Source: Pseudomonadota bacterium (GTDB lineage Bacteria; Pseudomonadota; Gammaproteobacteria; Burkholderiales; Thiobacillaceae). Taken from it: a stretch of 64,000 bases of DNA. Below the pieces are notes generated by a model, which worked only from the letters and a program-made list of their open reading frames with translations, was not told the origin of the DNA and searched no databases. The stretch spans positions 124,001 through 188,000 of the forward strand of contig JAJZRU010000001.1 in NCBI GenBank assembly GCA_021802555.1. Reading direction: 5' to 3'. Made by a program: the position numbers and the translations under genes. Numbering within the stretch: the first letter of the stretch is position 1; every line of letters begins with the position of its first letter. Positions 44,363-53,312 of the stretch are shown in pieces.

Positions 44363-47300
44363 ATGGCCTTTACCGACACCTTCGTCCGCCGGCCGGTGCT
44401 GTCCATCGCCCTGAGCCTGGTCATTTTCCTGCTCGGGCTGCGCGCCTACACGGAAATGACGGTGCGCGAATATCCCCAGCTCACCAATGCGGTGGTCACG
44501 GTCACGACCGCGTACCCCGGCGCGAGCCCGGGAACCGTGCAGGGCTTCATCACCACGCGCCTGGAGCGGGTGATCGCCAGCGCGCCGGGCATCGACTACA
44601 TGACCTCGATCAGCTCGGAGGGCGTGTCCAGCATCACCGTGTACATGCAACTGAACTACAGCCCTGACGCGGCCGTGGCCAACATCCAGTCCAAGGTGCA
44701 GCAGGTGGTGAACGAGCTGCCGACCGGCAGCCAGTTGCCGGTGATCAATGTCACCGTGGGGGATGCCACCGCCCTCATGTACATCGCGTTCTACAGCGAG
44801 ACGCTCAACCAGCAGCAGATCACCGATTATCTATTGCGGGTGGTGCAGCCCAAGCTCTTCGCCGTGCCGGGGGTGGGCGCCGCCAACATCCTGCCGCCGG
44901 GCTCGGGCAACGGCAACACTTATTCCATGCGGGTGTGGCTGAACCCGGCCAAGCTGGCGGCCTACGACATCACGCCCGCCCAGGTGGCGCAGGCGCTGGC
45001 TGCCAACAACTACATCTCCGCCATCGGCAGCACCCGAGGGAAGGCCGTGGGCGTGATCATCAAGGCGACCACCAATCTTCACAACGTCGAAGAATTCAAG
45101 AATCTGGTGGTCAAATCTGACGGCACATCGCTGGTGCGCTTGTCGGATCTCGGCGAGGTGGGCCTGGGTGCGGAAAACTACAACTCCAACGCCTTCTTCA
45201 TGGGCAAGCCGGCCGCGTTCATCGGCGTCCAGCCCACGCCCACCGCCAATTCCATCGATGTCGCGCGCGGCGTGCACAAGGCGATAGCCGAACTCAAAGA
45301 GGATCTGCCGCCGGGCATCCAGGTGCGCATCCCCTATGATGCCAGCGCCTACATCAACGCCTCCATCCACGAGGTGCTGCTTACCATAGGCATCACGCTC
45401 GGGGTCGTGATCCTGGTCATCTTCCTGTTCCTGGGGTCGTTCCGTTCGGTGCTTATTCCTGCCGTCGCCATTCCGCTGTCCATCGTGGGCGGTGCGTTCA
45501 TCATGTGGCTCATGGGCTTTACCGTCAACCTGCTGACCTTGCTGGCCATCGTGCTGGCCATCGGCCTGGTGGTGGACGATGCCATCGTGGTGGTGGAGAA
45601 CGTGCATCGCCATATCGAAGAGGGGATGTCGCCCTTCGACGCCGCACTGCGCACCGGGCGCGAGCTGGCCAGCCCCATCATCGTCATGTCCACTACGCTG
45701 ATCGCGGTGTTTGCGCCCATCGGCTTCATCGGCGGACTCACCGGCAGCCTGTTCTTCGAGTTCGCCTTCACGCTGGTGGCCGCGGTCATGGTGTCCATGG
45801 TCGTTGCGCTCACGCTGTCGCCCATGATGAGTGGCAAGATTCTGCGTCCGAGCGCAGGACACAAGCTGGCCGTGGCGCTGGATCACGGCTTCGAACGCTT
45901 GCGCGCGCGCTACGACCGCATCCTGCACGCCACCCTCAACTACCGGCCGGTGACGCTGGTGTTCGCAACCGCCATGCTGGTGAGCATCTATTTTCTCTTC
46001 ATCACCACGCCGACGGAACTCGCACCCCAGGAAGACCAGGGCATACTCTTCTCCATCGGCACGGCGCCGCCCACCGCCACCCCGCAGTATCTGCAGAGCT
46101 ACGGCCATGCCATCCTCGCGGATTTCGAAAAGTTCCCCGAATACGCCATGAGCTTCATGGTCACCGGCGTGTCCTTCGGCGGCGGCGGCACCAACAGCCT
46201 CATTGCCGGCATGCGCCTGAAGCCCTGGGATCAGCGCACGCGCTCGACCATGCAATTGCAGCCGCTGGTACAGCATGCGGTGAGCAACGTCGCCGGCCTG
46301 CAGGTCGGGGTCTTCCAGCGTCCTTCCCTGCCGGGTTCGGCGGGCGGCTTCCCGGTGCAGTTCGTGGTGCAGAGCAGCGGCGACTACGACAAGCTTGACG
46401 CCGTAGTGAACGAACTCATGGCGCGCGCCCAGAAAAGCGGCAAGTTCGTGTTCCTCACCAAGGATTTGCGCATCGACAACCCCGAGCTGGTGCTCAAGAT
46501 CGACAAGGCCAAGGCGGCCAGCCTGGGGCTGACCATGCAGCAGATCACCGCCGATCTGCAGCCGCTATTGGGCGGCGGCTATGTCAACCGCTTCGATTTG
46601 CAAGGCCGCAGCTACCAGGTGATTCCGCAGGTGCCGGACCGCTTCCGTACCGATCCGCAGCAGCTTCTCAATTACTACATTCCCACGGCCTCCGGGCAGT
46701 TGGTTCCGTTGTCCACGGTGGCGCGCCTGGAGCAGGAAGTGCAGCCGGAATATCTGCCGCAATTCCAGCAGCAGAATTCCGCCACCATCCAGGGGGTGCC
46801 GCGGCCGGGTACCACCCTGGGCGAAGCCATCCAGTACCTGCAGCAGACCGCCAAGGAGATATTCCCGCCGGGATTCACTGCCAACTACGCCGGCCAGTCG
46901 CGCCAGTTCGTGCAGGAATCGGGCGGCCTCATCTTCACCTTCGTGCTGGCCATCGTCATGATCTATCTGCTCCTGGCGGCGCAGTTCGAGAGCTTCAGGG
47001 ATCCCTTCATCGTGCTCGCCACGGTGCCGATGTCCATCAGCGGCGCATTGATTTTCATGAGCCTGGGGTTTGCCACCATCAATATCTATACCGAGGTCGG
47101 GCTCATTACGTTGATCGGCCTGATCGCCAAACAGGGCATCCTCATCGTGCAGTTCGCCAATCAGGTGCAGAAGCAGGAAGGACTGAGCAAGCGTGAGGCC
47201 GTGGAGAAGGCATCCAGCATCCGGTTGCGTCCCATCCTCATGACTACGGGGGCCATGGTGTTCGGCGTGCTGCCGCTGATCCTGTCCGGCGGGCCGGGGG

Positions 47301-47461
47301 CCGTGAGCCGCTTCGACATGGGCCTGGTAATCTTCACCGGGCTGGGCATAGGCTCGCTGTTCTCGCTCTTCGTCGTTCCGGCCATGTACATGGTTCTGGC
47401 CGAGGACCTCAATGCCGAGCCGGCCGTCGCTGCGGCAAAGCCCGAGGGGGCAGCTCCCTGA
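44363..47461 (+). CDS. RND efflux permease (HAE1 family)
   Basis: The 1032-residue protein has the 12-helix RND architecture with two large periplasmic loops. The proton-relay Asp pair is in GLVVDDAIVVVENV, and the C-terminal half carries GLIAKQGILIVQFAN. It should export hydrophobic or amphipathic compounds driven by the proton gradient; similarity is to MexI/MexK-like pumps rather than AcrB itself. No regulator gene is adjacent. Gene order is outer-membrane factor, adaptor, permease, which differs from the usual adaptor, permease, outer-membrane factor order. Confidence 0.94.
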   Translation: MAFTDTFVRRPVLSIALSLVIFLLGLRAYTEMTVREYPQLTNAVVTVTTAYPGASPGTVQGFITTRLERVIASAPGIDYMTSISSEGVSSITVYMQLNYSPDAAVANIQSKVQQVVNELPTGSQLPVINVTVGDATALMYIAFYSETLNQQQITDYLLRVVQPKLFAVPGVGAANILPPGSGNGNTYSMRVWLNPAKLAAYDITPAQVAQALAANNYISAIGSTRGKAVGVIIKATTNLHNVEEFKNLVVKSDGTSLVRLSDLGEVGLGAENYNSNAFFMGKPAAFIGVQPTPTANSIDVARGVHKAIAELKEDLPPGIQVRIPYDASAYINASIHEVLLTIGITLGVVILVIFLFLGSFRSVLIPAVAIPLSIVGGAFIMWLMGFTVNLLTLLAIVLAIGLVVDDAIVVVENVHRHIEEGMSPFDAALRTGRELASPIIVMSTTLIAVFAPIGFIGGLTGSLFFEFAFTLVAAVMVSMVVALTLSPMMSGKILRPSAGHKLAVALDHGFERLRARYDRILHATLNYRPVTLVFATAMLVSIYFLFITTPTELAPQEDQGILFSIGTAPPTATPQYLQSYGHAILADFEKFPEYAMSFMVTGVSFGGGGTNSLIAGMRLKPWDQRTRSTMQLQPLVQHAVSNVAGLQVGVFQRPSLPGSAGGFPVQFVVQSSGDYDKLDAVVNELMARAQKSGKFVFLTKDLRIDNPELVLKIDKAKAASLGLTMQQITADLQPLLGGGYVNRFDLQGRSYQVIPQVPDRFRTDPQQLLNYYIPTASGQLVPLSTVARLEQEVQPEYLPQFQQQNSATIQGVPRPGTTLGEAIQYLQQTAKEIFPPGFTANYAGQSRQFVQESGGLIFTFVLAIVMIYLLLAAQFESFRDPFIVLATVPMSISGALIFMSLGFATINIYTEVGLITLIGLIAKQGILIVQFANQVQKQEGLSKREAVEKASSIRLRPILMTTGAMVFGVLPLILSGGPGAVSRFDMGLVIFTGLGIGSLFSLFVVPAMYMVLAEDLNAEPAVAAAKPEGAAP

Positions 47462-47467
47462 ACCGCT

Positions 47468-47845
47468 TCAGTTGAACAATTCCCTGCCCAGGTAAGCGAT
47501 GAGGAAGATGCCCATGATGGCGACGATCACGCCGAGGGCGAGGTTGGGGAGGGCGCTCCCCAGGCCTTGCTTGTCTGCCGCGTCGATCAGGCGCCGGTTG
47601 CGCAGAAAGCTCCAGGCGGCGAGCAGGTTCATGACCAGGCCGACGCCGATGAGGGTCATGCCGACCCCCACTGCATGGGCGCTCTGAATCTTGATGCCGG
47701 CCAGTCCCTTGGCTTCGCCAAGGTAGCGAAGAAACAAGTCGAACTTTTCGATCACGAAGCCGAAGGCCATCAAGGCCACCGAGGTGCGCACCCAGGCGAG
47801 GTAGGTGCGCTCGTTGGCGGCGTGGTCGCGGAAATTTTCTATCAT
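47468..47845 (-). CDS. DUF202 membrane protein
   Basis: The 125-residue protein starts MIENFRDHAANERTYLAWVRTSVALMAFGF, carrying the DUF202 signature NERTYLAWVRT. Three membrane helices are visible. It is translationally coupled to the upstream universal stress gene through an ATGA overlap. Function unknown. Confidence 0.88.
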   Translation of the reverse strand: MIENFRDHAANERTYLAWVRTSVALMAFGFVIEKFDLFLRYLGEAKGLAGIKIQSAHAVGVGMTLIGVGLVMNLLAAWSFLRNRRLIDAADKQGLGSALPNLALGVIVAIMGIFLIAYLGRELFN

Positions 47846-48324
47846 GGCGCCGCCTTGGCCGTCCCCGCTTCTCCCGCCGGCACTACCAGGATGGGCAGGT
47901 TGCCCCAACGCACGAGGGTTTCCGCCATGCTGCCCAGTACCAGGCGCGTGAGTCCGTGGCGGCCGTGCGTGGACACCACCAGCAGATCCGCGGGCCAGGC
48001 GTTGGCAGCGGTGATGATGGCGCGGCCGACGTGGCCCTCGGGGGCTTCAATCAATTCGGTTTCGACCTTAAGCCCGGCAGCCCGGGCGTGGTCTGCGGCC
48101 CGCTCCAGCACCTGGCGCGCGCCTTCCAGAAGATTGTTGCGCAGCGTGGTCGGATCGATCCAGGCGAGTTCGCCGCCCATGTAGCTGCCGATGGCTTCAT
48201 CGACCACCGTGACGAGCTTGAGCTGCGCGCCCTGGTCGGCGGCCAGCGCTTCGGCGTGGGCCAGCGTCACCGCGGTGCCAGGGCTGCCGTCGGTGGCCAT
48301 GAGAATGCGTCGGTAAATTGCCAT
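47842..48324 (-). CDS. universal stress protein (UspA family)
   Basis: The 160-residue protein begins MAIYRRILMATDGSPGTAV. The nucleotide-binding motif is STHGRHGLTRLVLGSMAETL, i.e. G-2x-G-9x-G(S) type, so ATP binding is likely. ATG 48324 follows GGGAG; further upstream codons are not conserved. It is divergent from cydD. With the DUF202 gene it forms a two-gene stress-type operon. Confidence 0.9.
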   Translation of the reverse strand: MAIYRRILMATDGSPGTAVTLAHAEALAADQGAQLKLVTVVDEAIGSYMGGELAWIDPTTLRNNLLEGARQVLERAADHARAAGLKVETELIEAPEGHVGRAIITAANAWPADLLVVSTHGRHGLTRLVLGSMAETLVRWGNLPILVVPAGEAGTAKAAP

Positions 48325-48376
48325 GCTGAGGACTCCCTTGGTGCGGACTGGCGTGGTGGCCATAGAGCCAAACCTG

Positions 48377-48382
48377 TAAAAT
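48377..48382 (+). promoter_or_regulatory. candidate -10 box of cydDC
   Basis: TAAAAT lies 47 bases upstream of the cydD ATG in the 104-base divergent region. No clear -35 box and no FNR/ANR site (TTGAT-N4-ATCAA) were found. Confidence 0.25.
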
Positions 48383-48428
48383 AACATTACCTGTCTTCCT
48401 CGCCCAATGCCGCGCTAATCGGCGGCGC

Positions 48429-50168
48429 ATGCATCCCTTGAATCCCGTCGAAGCCTGGCTGAAAGCGCAACGGTCGCGTCTGCGCGGGCAACTCAACCAG
48501 GCATTGGCGCTTGGGATGGCCAATGGCAGCTTGCTCATCCTCCAGGCCTGGCTGCTTGCCCGGGCGATCGATCTGGTAGCCATCAAGCACCAGGCGCTTC
48601 CTGCCGCGCTGCCCTGGCTGTGGGTCTTGCTGCCGATTTTCCTGCTGCGTTTCCTGCTCGTGCGCGCCGCGGAAAGAGTGGCTTTCGATGCCGGGGCGCA
48701 GATACAGGGCGAATTGCGCGCCGAGCTGTACGGCCGCCTGCAGACGCTGGGCCCGCTGTGGCTGGCCTCACGCGCCAGCGGCGACCTGGCCAACCGCGTG
48801 GCCGCCGGCATCGAGGCCTTGCAGGGCTACTATGCACGCTGGCTGCCCAATCGTGCCTTGAGCGCTCTGCTGCCCATCGCCATCCTGGTGGCGGTCTTCC
48901 CCGCCGACTGGGTGTCCGGGTTGGTGCTGGTGCTGACCGCGCCGCTGATCCCGCTGTTCATGATCTTGGTGGGCAAGGGGGCGGAGGACCTCAATCAGCG
49001 GCAATGGCGCCAGTTGGCGCGCATGAGCGCGCGCTTCCTCGATTCCCTGCAAGGCATCGCCACGCTCAAGCTGTTTGGCGCCAGCCGGCGCGAGGCGCGG
49101 GTGGTGGAGGAAATCTCCCAGGCCTATCGGCGCAGCACGATGAAGGTACTGCGCGTGGCCTTTCTCTCTTCCGTGATTTTGGAATTCCTCTCCACCGTGA
49201 GCATTGCCGTGGTGGCCGTCTTGATCGGCTTCCGCCTGCTGTGGGGCGACATGGCGTTCTTGCCCGGTTTCTTCGTGCTGCTGCTGGCGCCGGAATATTA
49301 CCTTCCCTTGCGCTCCCTGGGCGGCCATTACCATGCCCGCATGGAAGCGATCGGTGCGGCCGAAGGCATGTTGGAGATTTTCGAGATGCCCGTGCCGCAA
49401 CAAGCGGCGCGGGCGGACGCGTTGCCGCTGCCGCGGGCGCCGCTGGGCGTGGAGTTCCGGGGTGTGGGGTTTGCCTACGAGAGTGGCCGCCCCGCTTTGC
49501 AGGACGCCTCGTTCCAGGCGGAGCCGGGGCGCATCACTGCCCTGGTCGGCGCGAGCGGCGCGGGCAAAAGCACAGTGCTGCAATTGCTGCTGGCATTCGC
49601 GCGGCCGCAGGCGGGCAGCATACGAGTGAATGGGCAGGATTTGTCCGCCCTGGACGAGGGTGCCTGGCTGGCGCAGGTGGCCTGGGTGCCGCAGCGCCCC
49701 CATGTGTTCGCCATGAGCGTGCTCGACAACATCCGCCTGGCGCGCCCCGGCGCGAGCCCGGAGGAGGTCGAGGCGGCCGCCCGTGCAGCCCGAGCGCATG
49801 ATTTCATCGCCGCTCTGCCTCAGGGGTATCACACTCTGGTCGGAGAACGTGGGGCGGGTCTGTCCGGCGGCCAGATGCAGCGCCTGGCGCTGGCGCGGGC
49901 TTTCCTGAAGGATGCTTCCCTGGTGTTGCTCGACGAGGCTACCGCTCACTTGGATGGGCAAACGCAGGCCGCGGTGATGGAAGCGATCGGACAGCTCGCC
50001 CGCGGACGCACCCTCATCATGGCGGCGCATCGGCTGGGCACGCTCGCGCTCGCCGATCGGGTCGTGGTGCTGGAACAGGGGCGCGTGGTCGAGGCGGGCG
50101 GGCGCGCGGAACTGCTCGCGCGCGGAGGCGCATACGCGCAACTGGCGCGCGCGGAGGCGGGCGCATGA
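48429..50168 (+). CDS. cydD: thiol reductant ABC exporter subunit CydD
   Basis: The 579-residue half-transporter has six membrane helices (about 30-300) and an ATPase domain with Walker A GASGAGKS, signature LSGGQMQRLALARA and Walker B LVLLDEAT. With CydC it exports glutathione and cysteine and is needed for assembly of cytochrome bd oxidase. It overlaps cydC by ATGA and converges on the cydAB-X operon. Confidence 0.94.
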   Translation: MHPLNPVEAWLKAQRSRLRGQLNQALALGMANGSLLILQAWLLARAIDLVAIKHQALPAALPWLWVLLPIFLLRFLLVRAAERVAFDAGAQIQGELRAELYGRLQTLGPLWLASRASGDLANRVAAGIEALQGYYARWLPNRALSALLPIAILVAVFPADWVSGLVLVLTAPLIPLFMILVGKGAEDLNQRQWRQLARMSARFLDSLQGIATLKLFGASRREARVVEEISQAYRRSTMKVLRVAFLSSVILEFLSTVSIAVVAVLIGFRLLWGDMAFLPGFFVLLLAPEYYLPLRSLGGHYHARMEAIGAAEGMLEIFEMPVPQQAARADALPLPRAPLGVEFRGVGFAYESGRPALQDASFQAEPGRITALVGASGAGKSTVLQLLLAFARPQAGSIRVNGQDLSALDEGAWLAQVAWVPQRPHVFAMSVLDNIRLARPGASPEEVEAAARAARAHDFIAALPQGYHTLVGERGAGLSGGQMQRLALARAFLKDASLVLLDEATAHLDGQTQAAVMEAIGQLARGRTLIMAAHRLGTLALADRVVVLEQGRVVEAGGRAELLARGGAYAQLARAEAGA

Positions 50169-51925
50169 ACGGCGCGCGGGAAAATCAGGAACGCGCCGAT
50201 TTCCGCCGCGTGGTGCGGCTCATGAGTCCCTACAAGGGCTGGCTTGGGGCCGGCATGGTTCTGGCGTTGGCGACGCTGCTGGCCAATGTCGGGCTGATGG
50301 CGGTTTCGGGATGGTTCATCGCAGCCATGGCGCTGGTCGGCCTGGCCAGTGCCGTCATGAACTATTTCACGCCGGCGGCGTTGATCCGCTTGTTTGCCAT
50401 CGTGCGCACCGGCGGGCGCTATGTGGAGCGGCTGGTCACGCACGAGGCGACTTTCCGCCTGCTTGCCCGTTTGCGCGTCTGGTTTTACGAGCATGTCGAG
50501 CCCTTGGCGCCAGCGCGGCTCATGCAATACCGCAGCGCCGACCTGGCGAACCGCATCCAGGCCGACATCGATACGCTGGATCATGTCTACCTGCGTTTTC
50601 TCGTCCCGCTGGGCGTGGCTGGGCTCGGCGTGTTGGCCATCCTGGCTGTCATGGCGGTCTTCAGCCCTGCCGTTGCGTTTGCCACCGGGGGTTTTCTGCT
50701 GCTCGGCGGCGTCGCCTTGCCGCTTTATCTGTGGCGACGCGGGCACGGGCCGGGGCGGCGTGTGGTGGAGAGCCGGGCGGCATTGCGCGCCGCCGTGGCG
50801 GATGGTCTGCAAGGGCTGGCGGAACTGCGTGTTTATGGCGCTCTCGACCGGCAGGAGGAACTCGTGCGGAGGCTGTCGCGCGAGCACATTCGGGCACAAC
50901 GCGAGTTGAACCGCCTGACGGCCTTCGCCCAGGGTAGCTTGGGGCTGTTGGCCAACCTGGCGCTCTGGTGCGCCGTGCTTCTGGCCATCCCATTGGTGGG
51001 CAGAGGGGCGTTGCGGGCGCCGGATATCCCCATGCTGGCGCTTTTCGCCTTGGCCAGTTTCGAGGCGGTGCTGCCGTTGCCGCAGGCGTTCCAAAGCTTG
51101 GGCGAAGTGTTGGCCGCAGCCCGCCGGCTGTTCGAAATCGTCGACGCCGCGCCGGCCGTGGCGGAGGCGGCGCAGCCCGTCCCCTTGCCCCAGGAAACCG
51201 GCTTGCAGATACGCGGCCTGAAATTCCGCTATGCCCAGAGCGGCCCATGGATACTCGACGGCCTGGATCTGGATTTGCGCGCCGGCAGCCGCCTTGCCCT
51301 GGTCGGTGCGAGCGGCGCGGGGAAAAGCAGCCTGGTGCAGGTGTTGGCGCGCTTCTGGGAATATCAGGAAGGCGACATACGCATAGGTGGGCAGGATTTG
51401 CGGGCGTTGCGGCCCGAAGGCTTGCGCAGCCTCATCGCCGTGGTGTCCCAGGATGCCTATCTGTTCAACGCCACGGTGCGCGAAAACCTGCTGTTGGCGC
51501 GGCCGCAGGCCAGCGAAGATGAACTTCGGGAAGCCTGCCGGACGGCGCAAATCCACGACTTCCTGGCCGGCCTGCCGCAGGGCTACGACAGCGAACTGGG
51601 TGAGGCCGGGACGCTGCTCTCCGGAGGGCAGGCGCGGCGCATCGCCATTGCCCGCGCGCTGCTGAGGAATGCTCCCATCCTGATTCTGGACGAACCCACC
51701 GAGGGTCTGGATCGCGCCACCGAACGCGATCTGCTGCAGGCGCTCGGCAGATTGATGGAAGGCCGCAGCGTGCTGCTCATCAGCCATCACCTGGATGCGC
51801 TCGCGCATCTGGTGGGCGAGGTGGCGGTGCTGGAACAGGGGCGCGTCGCCGAGCGCGGCACGGTTGCCCAACTGTCGCAATCGGACAGCCTCTTCAAGCG
51901 CATGCAAGACGCTGTCGCGCGCTGA
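50165..51925 (+). CDS. cydC: thiol reductant ABC exporter subunit CydC
   Basis: The 586-residue half-transporter has six membrane helices and an ATPase domain (Walker A GASGAGKS; signature LLSGGQARRIAIARAL; Walker B ILILDEPTEGLD). The TLLSGG signature is the typical CydC variant. It pairs with CydD; both are needed for mature bd oxidase. Confidence 0.94.
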   Translation: MNGARENQERADFRRVVRLMSPYKGWLGAGMVLALATLLANVGLMAVSGWFIAAMALVGLASAVMNYFTPAALIRLFAIVRTGGRYVERLVTHEATFRLLARLRVWFYEHVEPLAPARLMQYRSADLANRIQADIDTLDHVYLRFLVPLGVAGLGVLAILAVMAVFSPAVAFATGGFLLLGGVALPLYLWRRGHGPGRRVVESRAALRAAVADGLQGLAELRVYGALDRQEELVRRLSREHIRAQRELNRLTAFAQGSLGLLANLALWCAVLLAIPLVGRGALRAPDIPMLALFALASFEAVLPLPQAFQSLGEVLAAARRLFEIVDAAPAVAEAAQPVPLPQETGLQIRGLKFRYAQSGPWILDGLDLDLRAGSRLALVGASGAGKSSLVQVLARFWEYQEGDIRIGGQDLRALRPEGLRSLIAVVSQDAYLFNATVRENLLLARPQASEDELREACRTAQIHDFLAGLPQGYDSELGEAGTLLSGGQARRIAIARALLRNAPILILDEPTEGLDRATERDLLQALGRLMEGRSVLLISHHLDALAHLVGEVAVLEQGRVAERGTVAQLSQSDSLFKRMQDAVAR

Positions 51926-51934
51926 TCCCAAGGT

Positions 51935-51957
51935 AAAAAAACCGGGGCAAGCCCCGG
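51935..51957 (-). terminator. intrinsic terminator of the cydAB-X operon
   Basis: CCGGGGC (51942-51948) pairs with GCCCCGG (51951-51957). On the minus strand the stem is followed by seven Ts. It also lies 16 bases after the convergent cydC stop and may act in both directions. Confidence 0.88.
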
Positions 51958-51975
51958 CAAAGGAGAGTGGGGAGC

Positions 51976-52167
51976 TCAGCCGGCCTTGTTCTTCTCTTCC
52001 TCCTGGGTATCCAGGAGAGCGCCTCCGGCGGCCGAGATCAGGACGATCATCACCGTCCCGACCAGCCAGGCGAAGTACCAGGAGGCAGCGTCTCCTAGAA
52101 TGATGCCCAGTACGATGACCACGACGGCGATCAGCAGGTAGATGAGGAATTGGATCAGGGTTTTCAT
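51976..52167 (-). CDS. two-helix CydX-like small subunit of cytochrome bd oxidase
   Basis: The 63-residue protein starts behind AAGGAGATACGC. Its second half contains WYFAWLVGT at 30-38, close to the opening MWYFAWILGT of E. coli CydX, followed by one membrane helix and an acidic tail. Unlike CydX (about 37 residues, one helix), it has an extra N-terminal helix (TLIQFLIYLLIAVVVIVLG). It lies 10 bases after cydB, the usual cydX position. It probably stabilises the haems of CydAB; the purpose of the extra helix is unknown. Confidence 0.75.
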   Translation of the reverse strand: MKTLIQFLIYLLIAVVVIVLGIILGDAASWYFAWLVGTVMIVLISAAGGALLDTQEEEKNKAG

Positions 52168-52177
52168 GCGTATCTCC

Positions 52178-53311
52178 TTAGTAAGCGTGGTCGTCGGCTT
52201 CCACGGCTTCGCCTTTGACCTTGCCGCGCATGACGTAGAACGCCCAGCTCGTATACCAGAGGATGAGGGGCACGAAGACGATGGCCCAGCCCGTCATCCA
52301 TGACAAGGTCAGTTCGCTGGAGATGGAGTTCCATACCGTCAGGCTTTGCGACGGATTGCTGCTGGAAGGCATCATGAAGGGGAAGAGCGCGGTACCCGCA
52401 GTGCCGATCACGCCGATCCATGCCAAAGCGCCTAGCCACCATGCCAGGGTCGGCTTGTGGGTGCGCGCCGCGAGCACGCCGAGCACCATGCCAGCGTAGC
52501 CCAACGCCGGCACCAGCCACAGGATGGCATGGCTGCGGAAGTTGCCGAGCCAGGCGCCATCGGCCAGGGTCACCGTCTGCTGCAGCGGCGTCTGCGCCGT
52601 TCCCGGGTCGGGCGCAGTAACTATCTGGTAGCCCTGCATGTTGGCCACCCACACACCGCCTATGGTGAACAACACCACGGCGACGCCGCCGCCGAACGCC
52701 ACCGCGCTGCGGGCTCGCTCATAGAGCGCGCCTTCGCTGCGGCCCATGAGCATGGCACCTCCCATGTAGATCGAGAGGGAAAGGGAAAGCAGGCCGGTGA
52801 GTATGGCAAACGGGTTGAACAGCGAGATGAAGCTGCCTGTGTAGTAGGAGGTCATGTCCCAGCTGAAGTGGAAGGGCACGCCCCTGAACATGTTGCCGAT
52901 GGCGGCGCCGTAGATGACCATGGGCAGGAAGCCGCTGATGAACAGGGTCCAGTCCCAGGCATTGCGCCAGCCCGCAGAGGGCAGCTTGCTGCGGTACTCA
53001 AAGCCCAGGGGCCGCACGATCATGCTCCACAGCAGCAGGAGCATGACCACGTACAGGCCAGAGAACGCCGTGCCATAGATGAGCGGGAAGGCCGCGAAGA
53101 TGGCGCCGCCGCCGAGGATGAACCACACCTGGTTGCCGTCCCAATGCGGGCCGATGATGTTGAGCGCGACGCGGCGCTCGGTGTCGGTGCGGCCGACGTA
53201 GCGCAACAGGGTGCCCACGCCCATGTCCATGCCTACCATGATGGCCAGTCCCATGAGCAGCACGCCCAACAGCAGCCACCACAACACTTTCAGAATCAAA
53301 TAGGCTTCCAT
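52178..53311 (-). CDS. cydB: cytochrome bd ubiquinol oxidase subunit II
   Basis: The 377-residue membrane protein has about eight or nine helices and the typical N-terminal GIMVGMDMGVGTLLRYVGRT-like and GPHWDGNQVW segments. It pairs with CydA to reduce O2 to water with high affinity. It starts one base after the cydA stop. Confidence 0.96.
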   Translation of the reverse strand: MEAYLILKVLWWLLLGVLLMGLAIMVGMDMGVGTLLRYVGRTDTERRVALNIIGPHWDGNQVWFILGGGAIFAAFPLIYGTAFSGLYVVMLLLLWSMIVRPLGFEYRSKLPSAGWRNAWDWTLFISGFLPMVIYGAAIGNMFRGVPFHFSWDMTSYYTGSFISLFNPFAILTGLLSLSLSIYMGGAMLMGRSEGALYERARSAVAFGGGVAVVLFTIGGVWVANMQGYQIVTAPDPGTAQTPLQQTVTLADGAWLGNFRSHAILWLVPALGYAGMVLGVLAARTHKPTLAWWLGALAWIGVIGTAGTALFPFMMPSSSNPSQSLTVWNSISSELTLSWMTGWAIVFVPLILWYTSWAFYVMRGKVKGEAVEADDHAY

Positions 53312-53312
53312 A

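Noticed and set aside
49946-51931. 661-codon open frame on the minus strand, plus others such as 4131-5684 (+), 5701-7116 (+), 30123-31775 (-) and 31744-33252 (-)
   Set aside because: They lie antisense to well-recognised genes. Long open antisense frames are expected in DNA this GC-rich, and their translations are low-complexity and Gln/His/Arg-rich without family features.
51933-51948. third PEP-CTERM box (GTAAAAAAACCGGGGC)
   Set aside because: The resemblance comes from the T-run and stem of the cyd terminator; the CGACA end is absent and no sigma-54 element lies at the right distance.
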